DNA of 64,000 nt from Henckelia pumila (GCF_033568475.1 NC_133123.1:135988242-136052241); one strand, 5' to 3'; counted from the first letter of the stretch, positions 1-12,456 are shown. The notes: generated by a model not told the origin, from the letters alone. Translations and numbers: made by a program.

Positions 1-2620
1 TTATACTACTAAATAAAATATGTACATATATGCCCATACATATATGCACAGAATAAAATCTTAAAATAAAATCATGACTAAATAAATAAACAATTTAAAT
101 ACTTAAATAAAATGCATTCTATGAATTAAATAAATATCTGAGTCAACCCTATAATTTAAAAATATACTGCATAATTAAAATAAATAAAAAGTGTGCATGC
201 ACTAAATTATTTAATAAAACATTCCAAACAACTTCAACCCTTATAAAAATAATAAAATGTATCATAAGACTCAAGCATGGTGACTCAGAAGCTGTCACGG
301 TCACGGGGCTACTGCAGCGCTGCTCATACGTCCTCACCACCGGTAGGAGTAACCTGCTCCTCTACGTACTCACCTGTACCATATCAGTGTAGTGAGCCTA
401 GAGGCCCAACATGCATACTAACAAGGGTTTAAAATAATTTAAATCAATTTAATACTAATACATACATATACATGAATGAGCATGCTTAAAATTTCATAAC
501 ATAACTTACATAAATAACATAATACATAACATACATAATATCATACATACTGAGTTGTTGAGCACTTATTTTCTTAACATCGAATGGTCCTATCCGTAAG
601 TGTGACCCATAGTGCGACTGATCAGTCTAAGAAACCATCGTACGAGGCTGGTGGCGAACCACCCATACATAAATGGCAGAAAACTGCCCATACATAAATG
701 GCAGAAACTGCCCATACATAAATGATCACACTACTTCAATTTTCACCTAAAATATTTTATTTGCTTAACCATAGAAATTAAATCATAGCATAAAAATTGA
801 TTTCATGAATGCATGTACTTTAAATAAATTGTGTGTCCTTCATTTATATTTAATTTATTTCCTAATATCATATAAATATTCAAATAACTTTTCATGCATA
901 AAATAATTAAATATAAACTCAGGACACATGCAATTTCTCATGGTTTGATTCAACTGCTGGCCCTAGACATACAAGCCCATTAACTACTTTTCTAGGCCCA
1001 ATAAATCAACCAAAGCCCATTAAGACTAACTTAGGCCCAATAACACTATCCCTGGCCCAATGGGCCCAAAAGCCCAATAACAGGCCCAATAACTTTCATG
1101 GGCTCCCAAGCCCATAAAAATTTCTGGCCAACTTAAAAATTTAAATAAAAATTAATAAAAGCCCAAAAATAATTAAATTAACCCAAAATAATTTAATGGA
1201 GCCCAAATAAATTAAATGGTACTAATTAAATTTTTGGGAATTTAATTAGCCCATTTAACTCCTAATTAACTTAAAATCTTAAAAATAAAAATACCCGAGC
1301 CCAATTAAAATAACCCGGACCCGGACCCAACTAACTTAACCCACGACTTTCCAGACCCGACCCGGACCCAAGACCCGGCCCGGAACCACCTTGCAACCCT
1401 AAATCCGAAGCCCTAGCCTACCTATCCCTCTCGGCCGCCGAGGCTTGGGCAGCAGGCCTTCAACGCCTGCTGCCGCCCTGCTCCGGCCACGACCGGCCGG
1501 AGCTCCGCCGGCAGGACTTCCCCAGGGTCCTGCCGGTTCGAACTCCACCAAGCCCCCGACCCCATGCACGTCCAACCACTGAACCGAAGCCCTGCAACCC
1601 AAAACCCTAATCTGTGCAGAAAATCGGCAGTCATGGTTCAATTCGAACCAGGCCGATCCTAGCCCATTCCAGCCCTTGTCCGACCCTACCACTCGACCCT
1701 AGGGACCCCAAGGAACCCTTCTAACCATGGACCAGCAGCCCACCTAGCCATGGACATGAAAAACGTGAGTATGAACATCATGAAGTCAAAACCGAGAGTT
1801 TAAGGGAAGGAATTCGAAACTTGCTGTCAAAAAGATAATGAGTCTCGGTGCTACACACCCACACACATACATACACTGATATAGGATTAAAAAGGAAAGA
1901 AAATCATGCCTTAACACCGATTGATAGAGCTAAAAACGTGTACGACGGGCTTCGGGACGACGGGGCGACGACGGAATGCCTTCGAGCTAGAAAACTCACG
2001 TCTAAAGCTTCTTGGATGGTGATGGCCGATGATGAAGAAGATGGAGGTGGGTGTCGGCTGAGTGGAAGAAAAACGTGGGAGGTAGGGATAGGTTTAGGTT
2101 TTAGTTTATTAGAAAATAGGGTAACTAAATATATAATTAAGGATATAATATATATAAAATATAACTTAACTAAAACTCTAAAAGAAATCTTTAAAAAAAA
2201 AATATGAAACATTAATGAAAATCCCGAAATTAAAATTAAGGGAATTTTTAAAAGTGATTAAAAGTCATTATCTTGACTAATTTTGGATAAAAATGACCCC
2301 TAAAATTAAATAAAATTAAATACTTAAAATTTTGAGATAATAAAACTCAAAATAATATTTTAAGGCTCTAAATAGGCTCATAAAATAATTTGGGTGGAAA
2401 GTTGTCATCTCGTCCGTCCACGGTCCCGTCTACGCGATTAACTAATAAAAATACAAAAAAATCATAAAAATCACTAATTATGGGTTAAATGCTTAAAAAT
2501 AAATTAAATCATGCATAAATAATTCACATAATTATTTAACCCATAAATCATAATTTTTAAATAATTAAATATCCTAATTATGCAGGCGGATTTATGTAAT
2601 TAAAAATACCGGGTGTTACA
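1..2620 (-). repeat. Downstream (3') LTR of the gypsy element, cut by window edge
   Basis: This stretch matches 7511-10114 almost base for base and ends at the same TGTAACACCC terminus (as minus strand). About 56 bp of its other end are missing. The LTR is long (about 2.66 kb) and holds AT-rich ends around a GC-rich middle at about 1310-1750. Open frames inside it have no recognisable domain and appear in both LTR copies, so they are not counted as genes. Confidence 0.95.
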
Positions 2621-2665
2621 ATTCTCCCCCCCTTAAATTGAATTTCGTCCTCGAAATTAAAGTAC

Positions 2666-5600
2666 TTACCCGAACATCTCCGGGTAGCGAGTCCTCATAT
2701 CCTCCTCGGTCTCCCAAGTAGCTTCCTCCTCCGAGTGATTCAGCCACTGGACTCTGACCATCGGTATGACCCGTGTCCTAAGCCTCCGCTCCTCTCTAGC
2801 CAAGATCCCCACTGGTCTCTCCTCGTAAACAAGATCTGGTGGCAACTGTAAGGGCTCGAAATCCAATACATGCGACGGATTGGAGACATATCTCCGAAGC
2901 ATGGATACATGGAAAACGTTGTGCACTGCCGCTAGCCCTGGTGGTAGAGCTAAACGATAGGCCAACGTTCCCACTCGCTCCAAGATCTCGAATGGCCCTA
3001 TGTATCTCGGATTAAGCTTGCCTCTCCGCCCAAAACGCGCTACTCCCTTCATAGGTGACACCTTCAAGAATACGTGGTCACCTACCGCGAACTCCAAATC
3101 GCGTCGTCTGGCATCCGCATAACTCTTCTGCCGACTCTGCGCAGTCCTCATCCTATCTCGAATCTGCGTCACAATGTCAGCTGTCTGCTGCACAATCTCC
3201 GGACCCAACAAAATCCGCTCACCAACCTCATCCCAATGCACCGGAGATCTGCATCTCCTCCCATAAAGTGTTGCATATGGAGCCATACCTATAGACGACT
3301 GAAAGCTGTTGTTATAGGTAAACTCCACTAATGGCAATCTAGTCTCCCAAGATCCTCGAAAATCGATGACACAAGCTCTCAAAAGATCCTCGAGAACCTG
3401 GATCACTCTCTCGGACTGACCATCTGTCTGGGGATGAAAAGCTGTACTGAACAAAAGTCTAGTCCCCAAAGCTGTGTGCAGACTCTTCCAAAACGCTGAG
3501 GTGAACCTCGGATCTCTGTCTGACACGATAGACACTGGTATGTCATGCAGTCTAACAATCTCTCTGACGTAAAGCTCTGCATACTGTGTCAAAGTGTAAG
3601 TAGTTCTTACCGGCAAGAAATGAGCTGACTTGGTGAGTCTATCCACAATCACCCAAATCGCTGTACACCCTCTGGTACTCCTCGGTAAGCCAACCACAAA
3701 GTCCATCGTAATATTCTCCCACTTCCATTCCGGAATAGGGAGAGGTCTAAGAAGTCCTGCTGGACGCTGATGCTCTGTTTTGACTTGCTGACAAGTCAAG
3801 CACTCTGACACCACTCTCCCGATGTCACTCTTCATTCCAGGCCACCAATACAATAACTGCAAGTCTCGGTACATCTTCGTACTTCCGGGGTGAATGGAGT
3901 ACGGAGATGCATGAGCCTCTGCTAGAATCTCGGCTCTCAACTGATCAACGTTCGGTACCCACATCCTCCCACGGTACTGAACGATGCCATCCTCCACTGT
4001 ATATAAGAGATTACCTCTGGCCTCATCTCTCTGTCTCCATCGCTGTAGCTCCTCATCAGTGGACTGTCCCTCTCTAATCCGATCTCGCAGAACTGGCTGC
4101 ACCGTCAACACTGACAAGCTCGGTGCATGGCCACTCGGATAGCACTCCAAACCAAATCTCTGAATCTCGGTCTGTAGTGGTAACTGTACAGTCAAACATG
4201 ATACCACTGACGACTTCCGACTCAAAGCATCTGCCACTACATTAGCCTTACCCGGATGGTAGCTAATGTCACAGTCATAGTCCTTAACAAGCTCAAGCCA
4301 TCTGCGCTGCCTCATGTTCAACTCCTTCTGGGTGAAGAAGTACTTGAGGCTCTTGTGGTCTGTGAAAATCTTGCACTTCTCGCCATACAGATAGTGCCTC
4401 CAGATTTTCAACGCAAATACCACTGCTGCAAGCTCCAAATCATGCGTCGGATAGTTCTGCTCATGAATCTTCAACTGTCGCGACGCATATGCGATGACTC
4501 TGCCACTCTGCATAAGTACTGCGCCCAAACCAAACTTAGACGCGTCGGTGTACACTACTAACTCCTCATATGGCACTGTCATAGCTAACACCGGTGCTGA
4601 AGTAAGTGCATCCTTCAGCTGATCAAAGCTCCTCTGACAATCTGGACTCCAACTATACTTCGCGTTCTTCTTGGTCAAGGAAGTCAAGGGTACTGCAATA
4701 GAGGAAAAACCCTTGATGAACTTCCTATAGTATCCTGCTAAACCCAAGAAGCTACGAATCTCCGAAGCATTCTTTGGAATCCCCCAATCCCTCACTGCCT
4801 GCACCTTGGACTGATCCACTGCAATCCCATCCCTAGAAATAATGTGGCCTAGAAACGCCACCTGCTCCAACCAAAACTCACACTTACTGAACTTTGCAAA
4901 CAGTCGATGCTCTCTCAAAGTCTGCAAGGCTGTATGCAAATGCTGTGTATGCTCCTCAATGCTCCTCGAGTAGATCAATATGTCATCAATGAATACAATG
5001 ACAAACTGATCTAGATACGGCTGGAAGACACGATGCATGAGATCCATAAAAACTGCTGGAGCATTGGTCAACCCAAATGGCATCACCAAGAACTCATAGT
5101 GCCCATATCGTGTCCTAAAGGCAGTCTTAGACACGTCTGAATCTCTGACTCTCAGCTGATGGTAACCAGATCGCAGATCGATCTTGGAGAATACCGAAGC
5201 TCCCTGCAACTGATCGAATAAATCCTCTATCCTCGGTAGCGGATACTTATTCTTCACTGTGACTCTGTTGAGCTCTCGGTAGTCAATACACAATCTCATG
5301 CTGCCGTCCTTCTTCTTCACAAACAACACTGGAGCTCCCATGGAGAAAAGCTAGGACGAACAAAGCCCTTCTCCAACAGCTCCTGAATCTGCTCCTTCAA
5401 CTCTCTCATCTCTGTAGGAGCAAGTCGATACGGTGCCTTAGAGATAGGCACAGTATCCGGCAACAACTCAATACTGAACTCCACCTCCCTCACTGGTGGA
5501 ACTCCTGCAACATCGTCAGGAAAAACATCTGGATAGTCACGTACCACCTCTATATCTGATAAAGATCTGCTAGAAACGTCTGAGGTAGTGACCACACTAG

Positions 5601-6050
5601 CAAGAAAACCCTGACATCCATTGCGCAACAGTTTCCTCGCACGAACAAGTGATATCATCTGAGGAATACTGCTAGACTGAGAAGCAAAGAAAGTAAACAT
5701 CTCACCTCCTGCTGGCTTCACTGACACTGTCCTACGTCGGAAATCAATCGAAGCTCCATTAACTGATAGCCAGTCCATACCCAAAATCAAGTCAAACCCA
5801 GTCAATGGAAGAACCACTAGATCTGCTCGAATGGAGTGTCCCTGCAACTCCAATGCCAGATCTCTGATGACACTAGTGGTAGTGATAATCTGACCGGATG
5901 GCATGGTAACATCGTAACCACTGTCTACAACCTCCGGTGAAATGTCTATCCGTCTGATAAAATCTCGGGAGATAAACGAATGCGTGGCTCCTGAATCTAG
6001 CAACGCAAACGTGGAGTTGCCTCCAACTAGAATTCTCCCTGCACGCAGAA
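2666..6050 (-). CDS. pol region of the gypsy element (protease, RT, RNase H, integrase, chromodomain)
   Basis: Retroelement polyprotein region on the minus strand. An aspartic protease-like segment (DSGATHSF) lies at the upstream end, followed by reverse transcriptase with the FIDDILIYS catalytic motif, RNase H ([13 protein letters not shown]), a zinc-binding HHCC-like segment and integrase core ([12 protein letters not shown], and the downstream [10 protein letters not shown]), and a C-terminal chromodomain-like tail ([16 protein letters not shown]). This order (RT-RH-INT) is that of Ty3/gypsy. It would make the enzymes for copying and inserting the element. The region is near complete, with about one break, and is treated here as a fossil. 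Confidence 0.93.
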
Positions 6051-6216
6051 GATTCCCAACAATTCATACCACTATGCTCCCAAGGTTAAAACACTAAAAT
6101 CCTTAATTCTAATCACAAAGAAACAAAATTCTTATTCTAGCATGCTGATAGTTAAACTCAAGTAACAGGCATTCAAATATAATCGCAATAAACAAAAGCA
6201 AAGAATTGAAAAAGGT

Positions 6217-7269
6217 CTAGGGGTTAGGTATACCGGTGATCAAGGAGGTATCTGGGTCTGCCTCCTCAGCCTGCATCACATAAACTCGCCCACTGACATT
6301 CTGCCTCTGCGGGCAGTTGGCAATCTGATGCCCTGGCTCCTTGCAACGATAGCAGACTCCTGCTCCCAATAGACACTGCCCGGAATGCATCTTCTGGCAC
6401 TTCGGACACACTGGATATCTCCCTGGAGTAGGGGCCCCGCCCCTAGTCTGCTGCTGTGGCTTCCCCTGAGGCCTCTGCTGATTCGGGCCCTTAGATGGCC
6501 CTGTAGACTGTTTCTTCGCAGGTGGCTGCGAAGATAGTCGCTGATACCCTGTCTGCACAAACTGCCTCTTACCCTGCTGCTCTCTCTGTATCTCTCTCCG
6601 TCCCTCCTCGGAACGCAAGGCCCTGCTGACTGCAGACTCATATGTAAAGACGTCTGCCATACGCACGTCATGCCTGATCTCAGCCTTCAGGCCCTCCACA
6701 AACTGCCGCAGCTTCTCCTGCGGACTATCAGCAATCATGGGCACAAAGTGACAGCCACTCTCAAACTGGCTCACGTACTCCACAACAGACCTGTCCCCCT
6801 GACGGAGACTCATGAACTCCCGGATCATGCGACTGCGCACATCCTCAGTGAAGTACTTGGCGTAGAAGATACGCCTGAACTCAGCCCACGTCAGTGTAGG
6901 TAGATGGACTCCTCGAACTGCACCCTCCCACCAAAGGGCTGCATCGCCTCTCATCATATACGTCGCACAGCTCACCCTGTCGGTGTCTGTGATCCCCATA
7001 TAATCGAAGATGGACTCCAGAGAGCGAATCCATCCCTCAGCCACCAAAGGATCGGTGGTCCCCATAAACTCCTTAGGCCCCTTCTTCTGGAACCTTTCAG
7101 CGACGTCCTCCTCATGTGAAAGTCTGGGACGTGCAGCCTGCTGCTCCAACAGAGCAGTAATCCCTGCCATCATCGTAGCACTGGCCTGCTCCAGTGCTGT
7201 CATGGGGGGCTGCGGAGGTGGCGGTGGAGGTGGAGGTCCCCCACGTCGGTTCACTGGTCTGGGAGGCAT
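6217..7269 (-). CDS. gag region of the gypsy element
   Basis: A frame of about 350 residues starting MPPRPVNRRGG, with a proline-rich N-terminus, a retrotrans_gag-type core (for example the WAEFRRIFYAKYF segment) and one CCHC zinc knuckle near the C-terminus (CYRCKEPGHQIANC). In this family the product is the capsid/nucleocapsid protein that packages element RNA. It lies between the upstream LTR and pol, as expected. Confidence 0.93.
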   Translation of the reverse strand: MPPRPVNRRGGPPPPPPPPQPPMTALEQASATMMAGITALLEQQAARPRLSHEEDVAERFQKKGPKEFMGTTDPLVAEGWIRSLESIFDYMGITDTDRVSCATYMMRGDAALWWEGAVRGVHLPTLTWAEFRRIFYAKYFTEDVRSRMIREFMSLRQGDRSVVEYVSQFESGCHFVPMIADSPQEKLRQFVEGLKAEIRHDVRMADVFTYESAVSRALRSEEGRREIQREQQGKRQFVQTGYQRLSSQPPAKKQSTGPSKGPNQQRPQGKPQQQTRGGAPTPGRYPVCPKCQKMHSGQCLLGAGVCYRCKEPGHQIANCPQRQNVSGRVYVMQAEEADPDTSLITGIPNP

Positions 7270-7454
7270 TCTGCACCACCACATATTACTTTACGTAAAT
7301 CGCCATGCATAACTAAGTGTTTAAAATTAAGGCTAACTTAAATTCTAGAAATTAAATCATACTATAAACATTTAAAACTTACAGACCGGTAGCGTGGATT
7401 TCTGAGCTAGCATAGCAGTAGTGACCCCTCCAAGGACCGTGCTTTAATACCAAC

Positions 7455-10114
7455 TGAAACGACCCTAACTCTATAATAAATAAATATGCGGAAAAAATTT
7501 TTTTTTTTTTTTATACTACTAAATAAAATATGTACATATATGCCCATACATATATGCACAGAATAAAATCTTAAAATAAATTCATGACTAAATAAATAAA
7601 CAATTTAAATACTTAAATAAAATGCATTCTATGAATTAAATAAATATCTGAGTCAACCCTATAATTTAAAAATATACTGCATAATTAAAATAAATAAAAA
7701 GTGTGCATGCACTAAATTATTTAATAAAACATTCCAAACAACTTCAACCCTTATAAAAATAATAAAATGTATCATAACTCAGAAGCTGTCACGGTCACGG
7801 GGCTACTGCAGCGCTGCTCATACGTCCTCACCACCGGTAGGAGTAACCTGCTCCTCTACGTACTCACCTGTATCATATCAGTGTAGTGAGCCTAGAGGCC
7901 CAACATGCATACTAACAAGGGTTTAAAATAATTTAAATCAATTTAATACTAATACATACATATACATGAATGAGCATGCTTAAAATTTCATAACATAACT
8001 TACATAAATAACATAATACATAACATACATAATATCATACATACTGAGTTGTTGAGCACTTATTTTCTTAACATCGAATGGTCCTATCCGTAAGTGTGAC
8101 CCATAGTGCGACTGATCAGTCTAAGAAACCATCGTACGAGGCTGGTGGCGAACCACCCATACATAAATGGCAGAAAACTGCCCATACATAAATGGCAGAA
8201 ACTGCCCATACATAAATGGTCACACTACTTCAATTTCCACCTAAAATATTTTATTTGCTCAACCATAGAAATTAAATCATAGCATAAAAATTGATTTCAT
8301 GAATGCATGTACTTTAAATAAATTGTGTGTCCTTCATTTATATTTAATTTATTTCCTAATATCATATAAATATTCAAATAACTTTTCATGCATAAAATAA
8401 TTAAATATAAACTCAGGACACATGCAATTTCTCATGGTTTGATTCAACTGCTGGCCCTAGACATACAAGCCCATTAACTACTTTTCTAGGCCCAATAAAT
8501 CAACCAAAGCCCATTAAGACTAACTTAGGCCCAATAACACTATCCCTGGCCCAATGGGCCCAAAAGCCCAATAACAGGCCCAATAACTTTCATGGGCTCC
8601 CAAGCCCATAAAAATTTCTGGCCAACTTAAAAATTTAAATAAAAATTAATAAAAGCCCAAAAATAATTAAATTAACCCAAAATAATTTAATGGAGCCCAA
8701 ATAAATTAAATGGTACTAATTAAATTTTTGGGAATTTAATTAGCCCATTTAACTCCTAATTAACTTAAAATCTTAAAAATAAAAATACCCGAGCCCAATT
8801 AAAATAACCCGGACCCGGACCCAACTAACTTAACCCACGACTTTCCAGACCCGACCCGGACCCAAGACCCGGCCCGGAACCACCTTGCAACCCTAAATCC
8901 GAAACCCTAGCCTACCTATCCCTCTCGGCCGCCGAGGCTTGGGCAGCAGGCCTTCAACGCCTGCTGCCGCCCTGCTCCGGCCACGACCGGCCGGAGCTCC
9001 GCCGGCAGGACTTCCCCAGGGTCCTGCCGGTTCGAACTCCACCAAGCCCCCGACCCCATGCACGTCCAACCACTGAACCGAAGCCCTGCAACCCAAAACC
9101 CTAATCTGTGCAGAAAATCGGCAGTCATGGTTCAATTCGAACCAGGCCGATCCTAGCCCATTCCAGCCCTTGTCCGACCCTACCACTCGACCCTAGGGAC
9201 CCCAAGGAACCCTTCTAACCATGGACCAGCAGCCCACCTAGCCATGGACATGAAAAACGTGAGTATGAACATCATGAAGTCAAAACCGAGAGTTTAAGGG
9301 AAGGAATTCGAAACTTGCTGTCAAAAAGATAATGAGTCTCGGTGCTACACACCCACACACATACATACACTGATATAGGATTAAAAAGGAAAGAAAATCA
9401 TGCCTTAACACCGATTGATAGAGCTAAAAACGTGTACGACGGGCTTCGGGACGACGGGGCGACGACGGAATGCCTTCGAGCTAGAAAACTCACGTCTAAA
9501 GCTTCTTGGATGGTGATGGCCGATGATGAAGAAGATGGAGGTGGGTGTCGGCTGAGTGGAAGAAAAACGTGGGAGGTAGGGATAGGTTTAGGTTTTAGTT
9601 TATTAGAAAATAGGGTAACTAAATATATAATTAAGGATATAATATATATAAAATATAACTTAACTAAAACTCTAAAAGAAATCTTTAAAAAAAAAATCTG
9701 AAACATTAATGAAAATCCCGAAATTAAAATTAAGGAAATTTTTAAAAGTGATTAAAAGTCATTATCTTGACTAATTTTGGATAAAAATGACCCCTAAAAT
9801 TAAATAAAATTAAATACTTAAAATTTTGAGATAATAAAACTCAAAATAATATTTTAAGGCTCTAAATAGGCTCATAAAATAATTTGGGTGGAAAGTTGTC
9901 ATCTCGTCCGTCCACGGTCCCGTCTACGCGATTAACTAATAAAAATACAAAAAAATCATAAAAATCACTAATTATGGGTTAAATGCTTAAAAATAAATTA
10001 AATCATGCATAAATAATTCACATAATTATTTAACCCATAAATCATAATTTTTAAATAATTAAATATCCTAATTATGCAGGCGGATTTATGTAATTAAAAA
10101 TACCGGGTGTTACA
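7455..10114 (-). repeat. Upstream (5') LTR of the gypsy element
   Basis: This is the complete 2,660-bp LTR. It runs from the TGTAACACCC terminus at 10114 to the TTTCA terminus at 7455 on the minus strand, where it meets the primer-binding site at 7441-7452. A block at about 9900-9930 reads (minus strand) GTGGACGGACGAGATG and recurs in the second LTR element of this window at 33655 and 37278. The LTR would carry the element promoter and polyadenylation signals; none is assigned with certainty. Confidence 0.95.
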
Positions 10115-11118
10115 TAAGTATTCTGATCGTGAGTTCCTTGATGAACGTAATATTGATGTGGAGAGCAATGGAGCTCAAAATTTGGTCAAATTCTTTGAGG
10201 TGAGAAATCTGCTGGCCACCGTCTCTACTGCTGGTCCGTATTGCAGAGAAATTATTCGAGAATTCTACTGTAATTTGACTGAATCTGTGAAGGATCCGCG
10301 ATATGTAAAGTATGGAAAGGTGTATGTGCGTGGACAGATTTTTGCCTTCAGTCCTGCGATGATAAATGGATTCCTCCATACTCTTACCTGTGATGATGTT
10401 GCACTACCTTCTATGGATGACATGGCCTCTGTTATTACAGGTGGTCAAGTCACTGTTTTTCCCTCACACCCTAAGAAGTTGCAGGCTGCCAAACTCACCT
10501 CCTTCAACTCTGTTCTACACAAGACCGCTGTCAAGACATGGACTCCATCTGGAAATTCCACTGTTGTTACCAAGCATCAGGCTCCAGTATTGTACGCCAT
10601 TGGCACAGGAAGCAATTTCAACTATGGTCGACTTGTGTTTGACACAGTCATGGCCTTTGCAGACTGTGCACAACCAACATTGAAGCTGCCTTATCCATCC
10701 CTCATCTATTATAAGTTGATGTCTCAAGAGATTGAGAAAGATGATGATGAGGCTCTTATTGAACCAGGAGAACTGCTGAAGATAGCACCTGCATTACTCA
10801 GAGGCAACAGAAAGTTAGACCTACCTTGGTCTGAATCAGGTGTTGTTGCAGGTGTTGTGGCTGGTGTTGCCTACACCCCCTCTGCCACTGAAATTTTTGT
10901 ACCCCCCATTGCTGCGCAGAACATTGATTCTAATTTTTTTTCAAGCCCAATTGGTGCATGCTGAGCAAAAGATTGCACAGGCTAAGGCTGATCTAGCCTA
11001 TTACGAAGGGTTAAAGGCTCACTATGAGTCTCTTTTAAGTGAAGATGGCCCTTCTGAACAAAAAGGGGAAGAAGAAAATGAAACAGAAGAAGCTGAATCC
11101 GAGAGAAATCAATTTTAA
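10115..11118 (+). pseudogene. Env-like / putative plant transposon protein remnant
   Basis: A coding remnant of about 330 codons. The first part resembles the plant 'putative plant transposon protein' domain often annotated as envelope-like in Sirevirus 3' regions (KVYVRGQIFAFSPAMINGFL). The last part is a charged coiled-coil-like tail (AEQKIAQAKADLAYYEGLKA, then an acidic end). It begins inside the flanking gypsy LTR, which shows that the LTR element landed within it, so its N-terminal part lies beyond the window. It is broken and is treated as a fossil. The family assignment is from memory of related sequences and is not tested. Confidence 0.6.
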
Positions 11119-11448
11119 TCTTAGTTTTTAGTTTTCTTTTTGGTTTTGCTAGTTTAGTTTGATTTTTTTTGTTTATTTGTTTAGTATTGTTTTTGTTCTC
11201 TGATCATAATCAAAACTGTCTTTTTCTGGTGTTAACTCTGATATGATTTCTTGTTTGTGTTTCTCCTTGCTCTTATTGTTTCTGATTTAAGGTGTCATAG
11301 CTAGATGTTGCCAACATCTTGCGACAACACCTCTTGATATACTTAGGGGGAGAATCTATTCAGGGGGAGTTTTGATTAAGGGGGAGTTTAGTTGATCTGT
11401 TTATGAATTAAATGTGTTTTGTCCAGAAAGGCAAAAAGGGGGAGATTG

Positions 11449-12270
11449 AAAGGAATATTTTATTCCTTAAAATCATCATATTTTGAAAAAGATTTTATTT
11501 AATATCTTTTGTCTTTCTTGGACATGAAATAATTTTATATATGTTATTTATTTCATTTAATAACTTGATTTGAGATATGATTAAGTTTATCATAATATTT
11601 ATTATCTTATCTCTAATGATTTAATTTCTTTACTATGTAGATTTGACTTGATAAAAAAGAAACAAGATCTAGAATCCTATGTCTACAAGAAAATATATTG
11701 AAGAAGGATTCTTGGTCTATTTATTTTGAGATAGGCGTACACAAGGAAGAGATATTAATAAAGAAAAAAACGTGAGAACCTAAGTACGTACATTGTGTGA
11801 AAGCTGAAGATCTCTCTGAAGTTTAGTTGAAGCTGTGACAACTTGAAGCCGTGTAGAACACTTGAAGATTGGAGATCAAGAAGAGTGTTGCTCGTGTGAT
11901 TTTGGCTTTAACATTGTTTTTTTCCTTACTGTGTTTTCGTTATTCTATTTCATATAGAATGCTTTTAGGAGAACGTTTACTATTTATTTTCTCACTTGGT
12001 TTGAGAAATTGAATTTTACAATAATCACTAGTGTTAAGGTTTGTAAAACTCTTTGAAAGTTTTCTAGTGAAGTTTTGCCCTGAGGCGCTGCAAGAGTATT
12101 TTATACTCTTGCTTAAATCATTGAGTCTATTTATATGGTTGCTTGTTTATTTTATTTATGCTTTATTTATATTCTGCTGCAAATTACTCAAGGTGTTATT
12201 GTAGGTGTTGTCAACACTTTGTGACAACATCTCAAACTGTTTATGTGCAACCCCTTTTCCCTTACAACAT
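11449..12270 (+). repeat. Probable 3' LTR of the Sirevirus-type remnant
   Basis: It starts TGAAAGGAAT right after a polypurine tract (AAAAGGGGGAGAT). The end is uncertain: a CA terminus is possible at 12120 (TTAAATCA) or about 12270 (CCCTTACA). A palindromic motif with arms GTTGTC/GACAAC lies at about 12208-12229, and a close copy lies upstream of the LTR at about 11309-11330. Without the 5' LTR the boundaries and target duplication cannot be fixed. Confidence 0.5.
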
Positions 12271-12302
12271 GGAATTGAAGTACGATTTACACTGCCAATA
12301 TA

Positions 12303-12456
12303 TGAGTTTTGATATGCTGAGCAACTATCATGAGCACTTATGTGAGCACCGCATCAACATAATGCATGTGACATTCACCTGTTGGGATATAGATGATGGC
12401 ACGTCAGTGATGTTCACATAAATGAACATGATGATTGCTCACTATATCAAAACTCA
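12303..12456. repeat. Long imperfect hairpin (candidate MIR precursor or fold-back element)
   Basis: Two 46-bp arms, 12303-12348 and 12411-12456, are reverse complements at about 38 positions, with some of the rest forming G:U pairs. They are separated by a 62-bp loop. The arms begin TGAGTTTTGATAT and end ATATCAAAACTCA. The hairpin lies about 160 bp past the stop codon of the minus-strand neprosin gene, so it could be in its 3' untranslated region or be an independent small-RNA precursor or MITE. No known miRNA family was recognised. Confidence 0.6.

Larger units (their letters stand above)
1..10114 (-). mobile_element. Ty3/gypsy LTR retrotransposon, Tekay/Del-like chromovirus
   Basis: A nearly complete LTR retrotransposon read on the minus strand. 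The upstream LTR is 7455-10114 and the downstream LTR is 1-2620, which lacks about 56 bp cut off by the window edge. LTRs begin TGTAACACCC and end TTTCA on the element strand. A primer-binding site like the initiator-Met tRNA complement (TGGTATTAAAGC) lies next to the upstream LTR, and a polypurine tract lies at 2621-2638. The interior encodes gag and pol, with pol order protease, reverse transcriptase, RNase H, integrase and a C-terminal chromodomain-like segment, which places it in the chromovirus side of Ty3/gypsy. By eye the two LTRs differ at about eight single positions plus one 16-bp gap over 2.6 kb, so the insertion is recent, probably well under a million years. The coding part is close to whole, with about one break in pol. 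The target duplication cannot be checked because the left flank is outside the window. Confidence 0.95.
10115..12270 (+). mobile_element. Sirevirus-type Ty1/copia 3' remnant (env-like region, PPTs, LTR)
   Basis: This is the 3' portion of an older LTR element on the plus strand, cut at its left side by the gypsy insertion at 10114/10115. It holds an envelope-like coding remnant (10115-11118), then a 3' untranslated part with repeated polypurine runs (AGGGGGAGAA at about 11345, AGGGGGAG at about 11360 and 11380, AAAGGGGGAGA at about 11435), then an LTR starting TGAAAGGAAT at 11449. Several polypurine tracts before the 3' LTR together with an extra env-like frame after pol are typical of Sireviruses. 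No gag or pol is visible. The element is broken. Its age is unknown because only one LTR is present. Confidence 0.65.

Noticed and set aside
1399-2207. Open frames inside the gypsy LTR (repeated at 8893-9701)
   Set aside because: They occur identically in both LTR copies, on both strands, and have no domain; they reflect the GC-rich middle of the LTR.
12143-12421. 92-codon plus-strand frame
   Set aside because: It runs across the presumed LTR end and one arm of the hairpin, with no domain.
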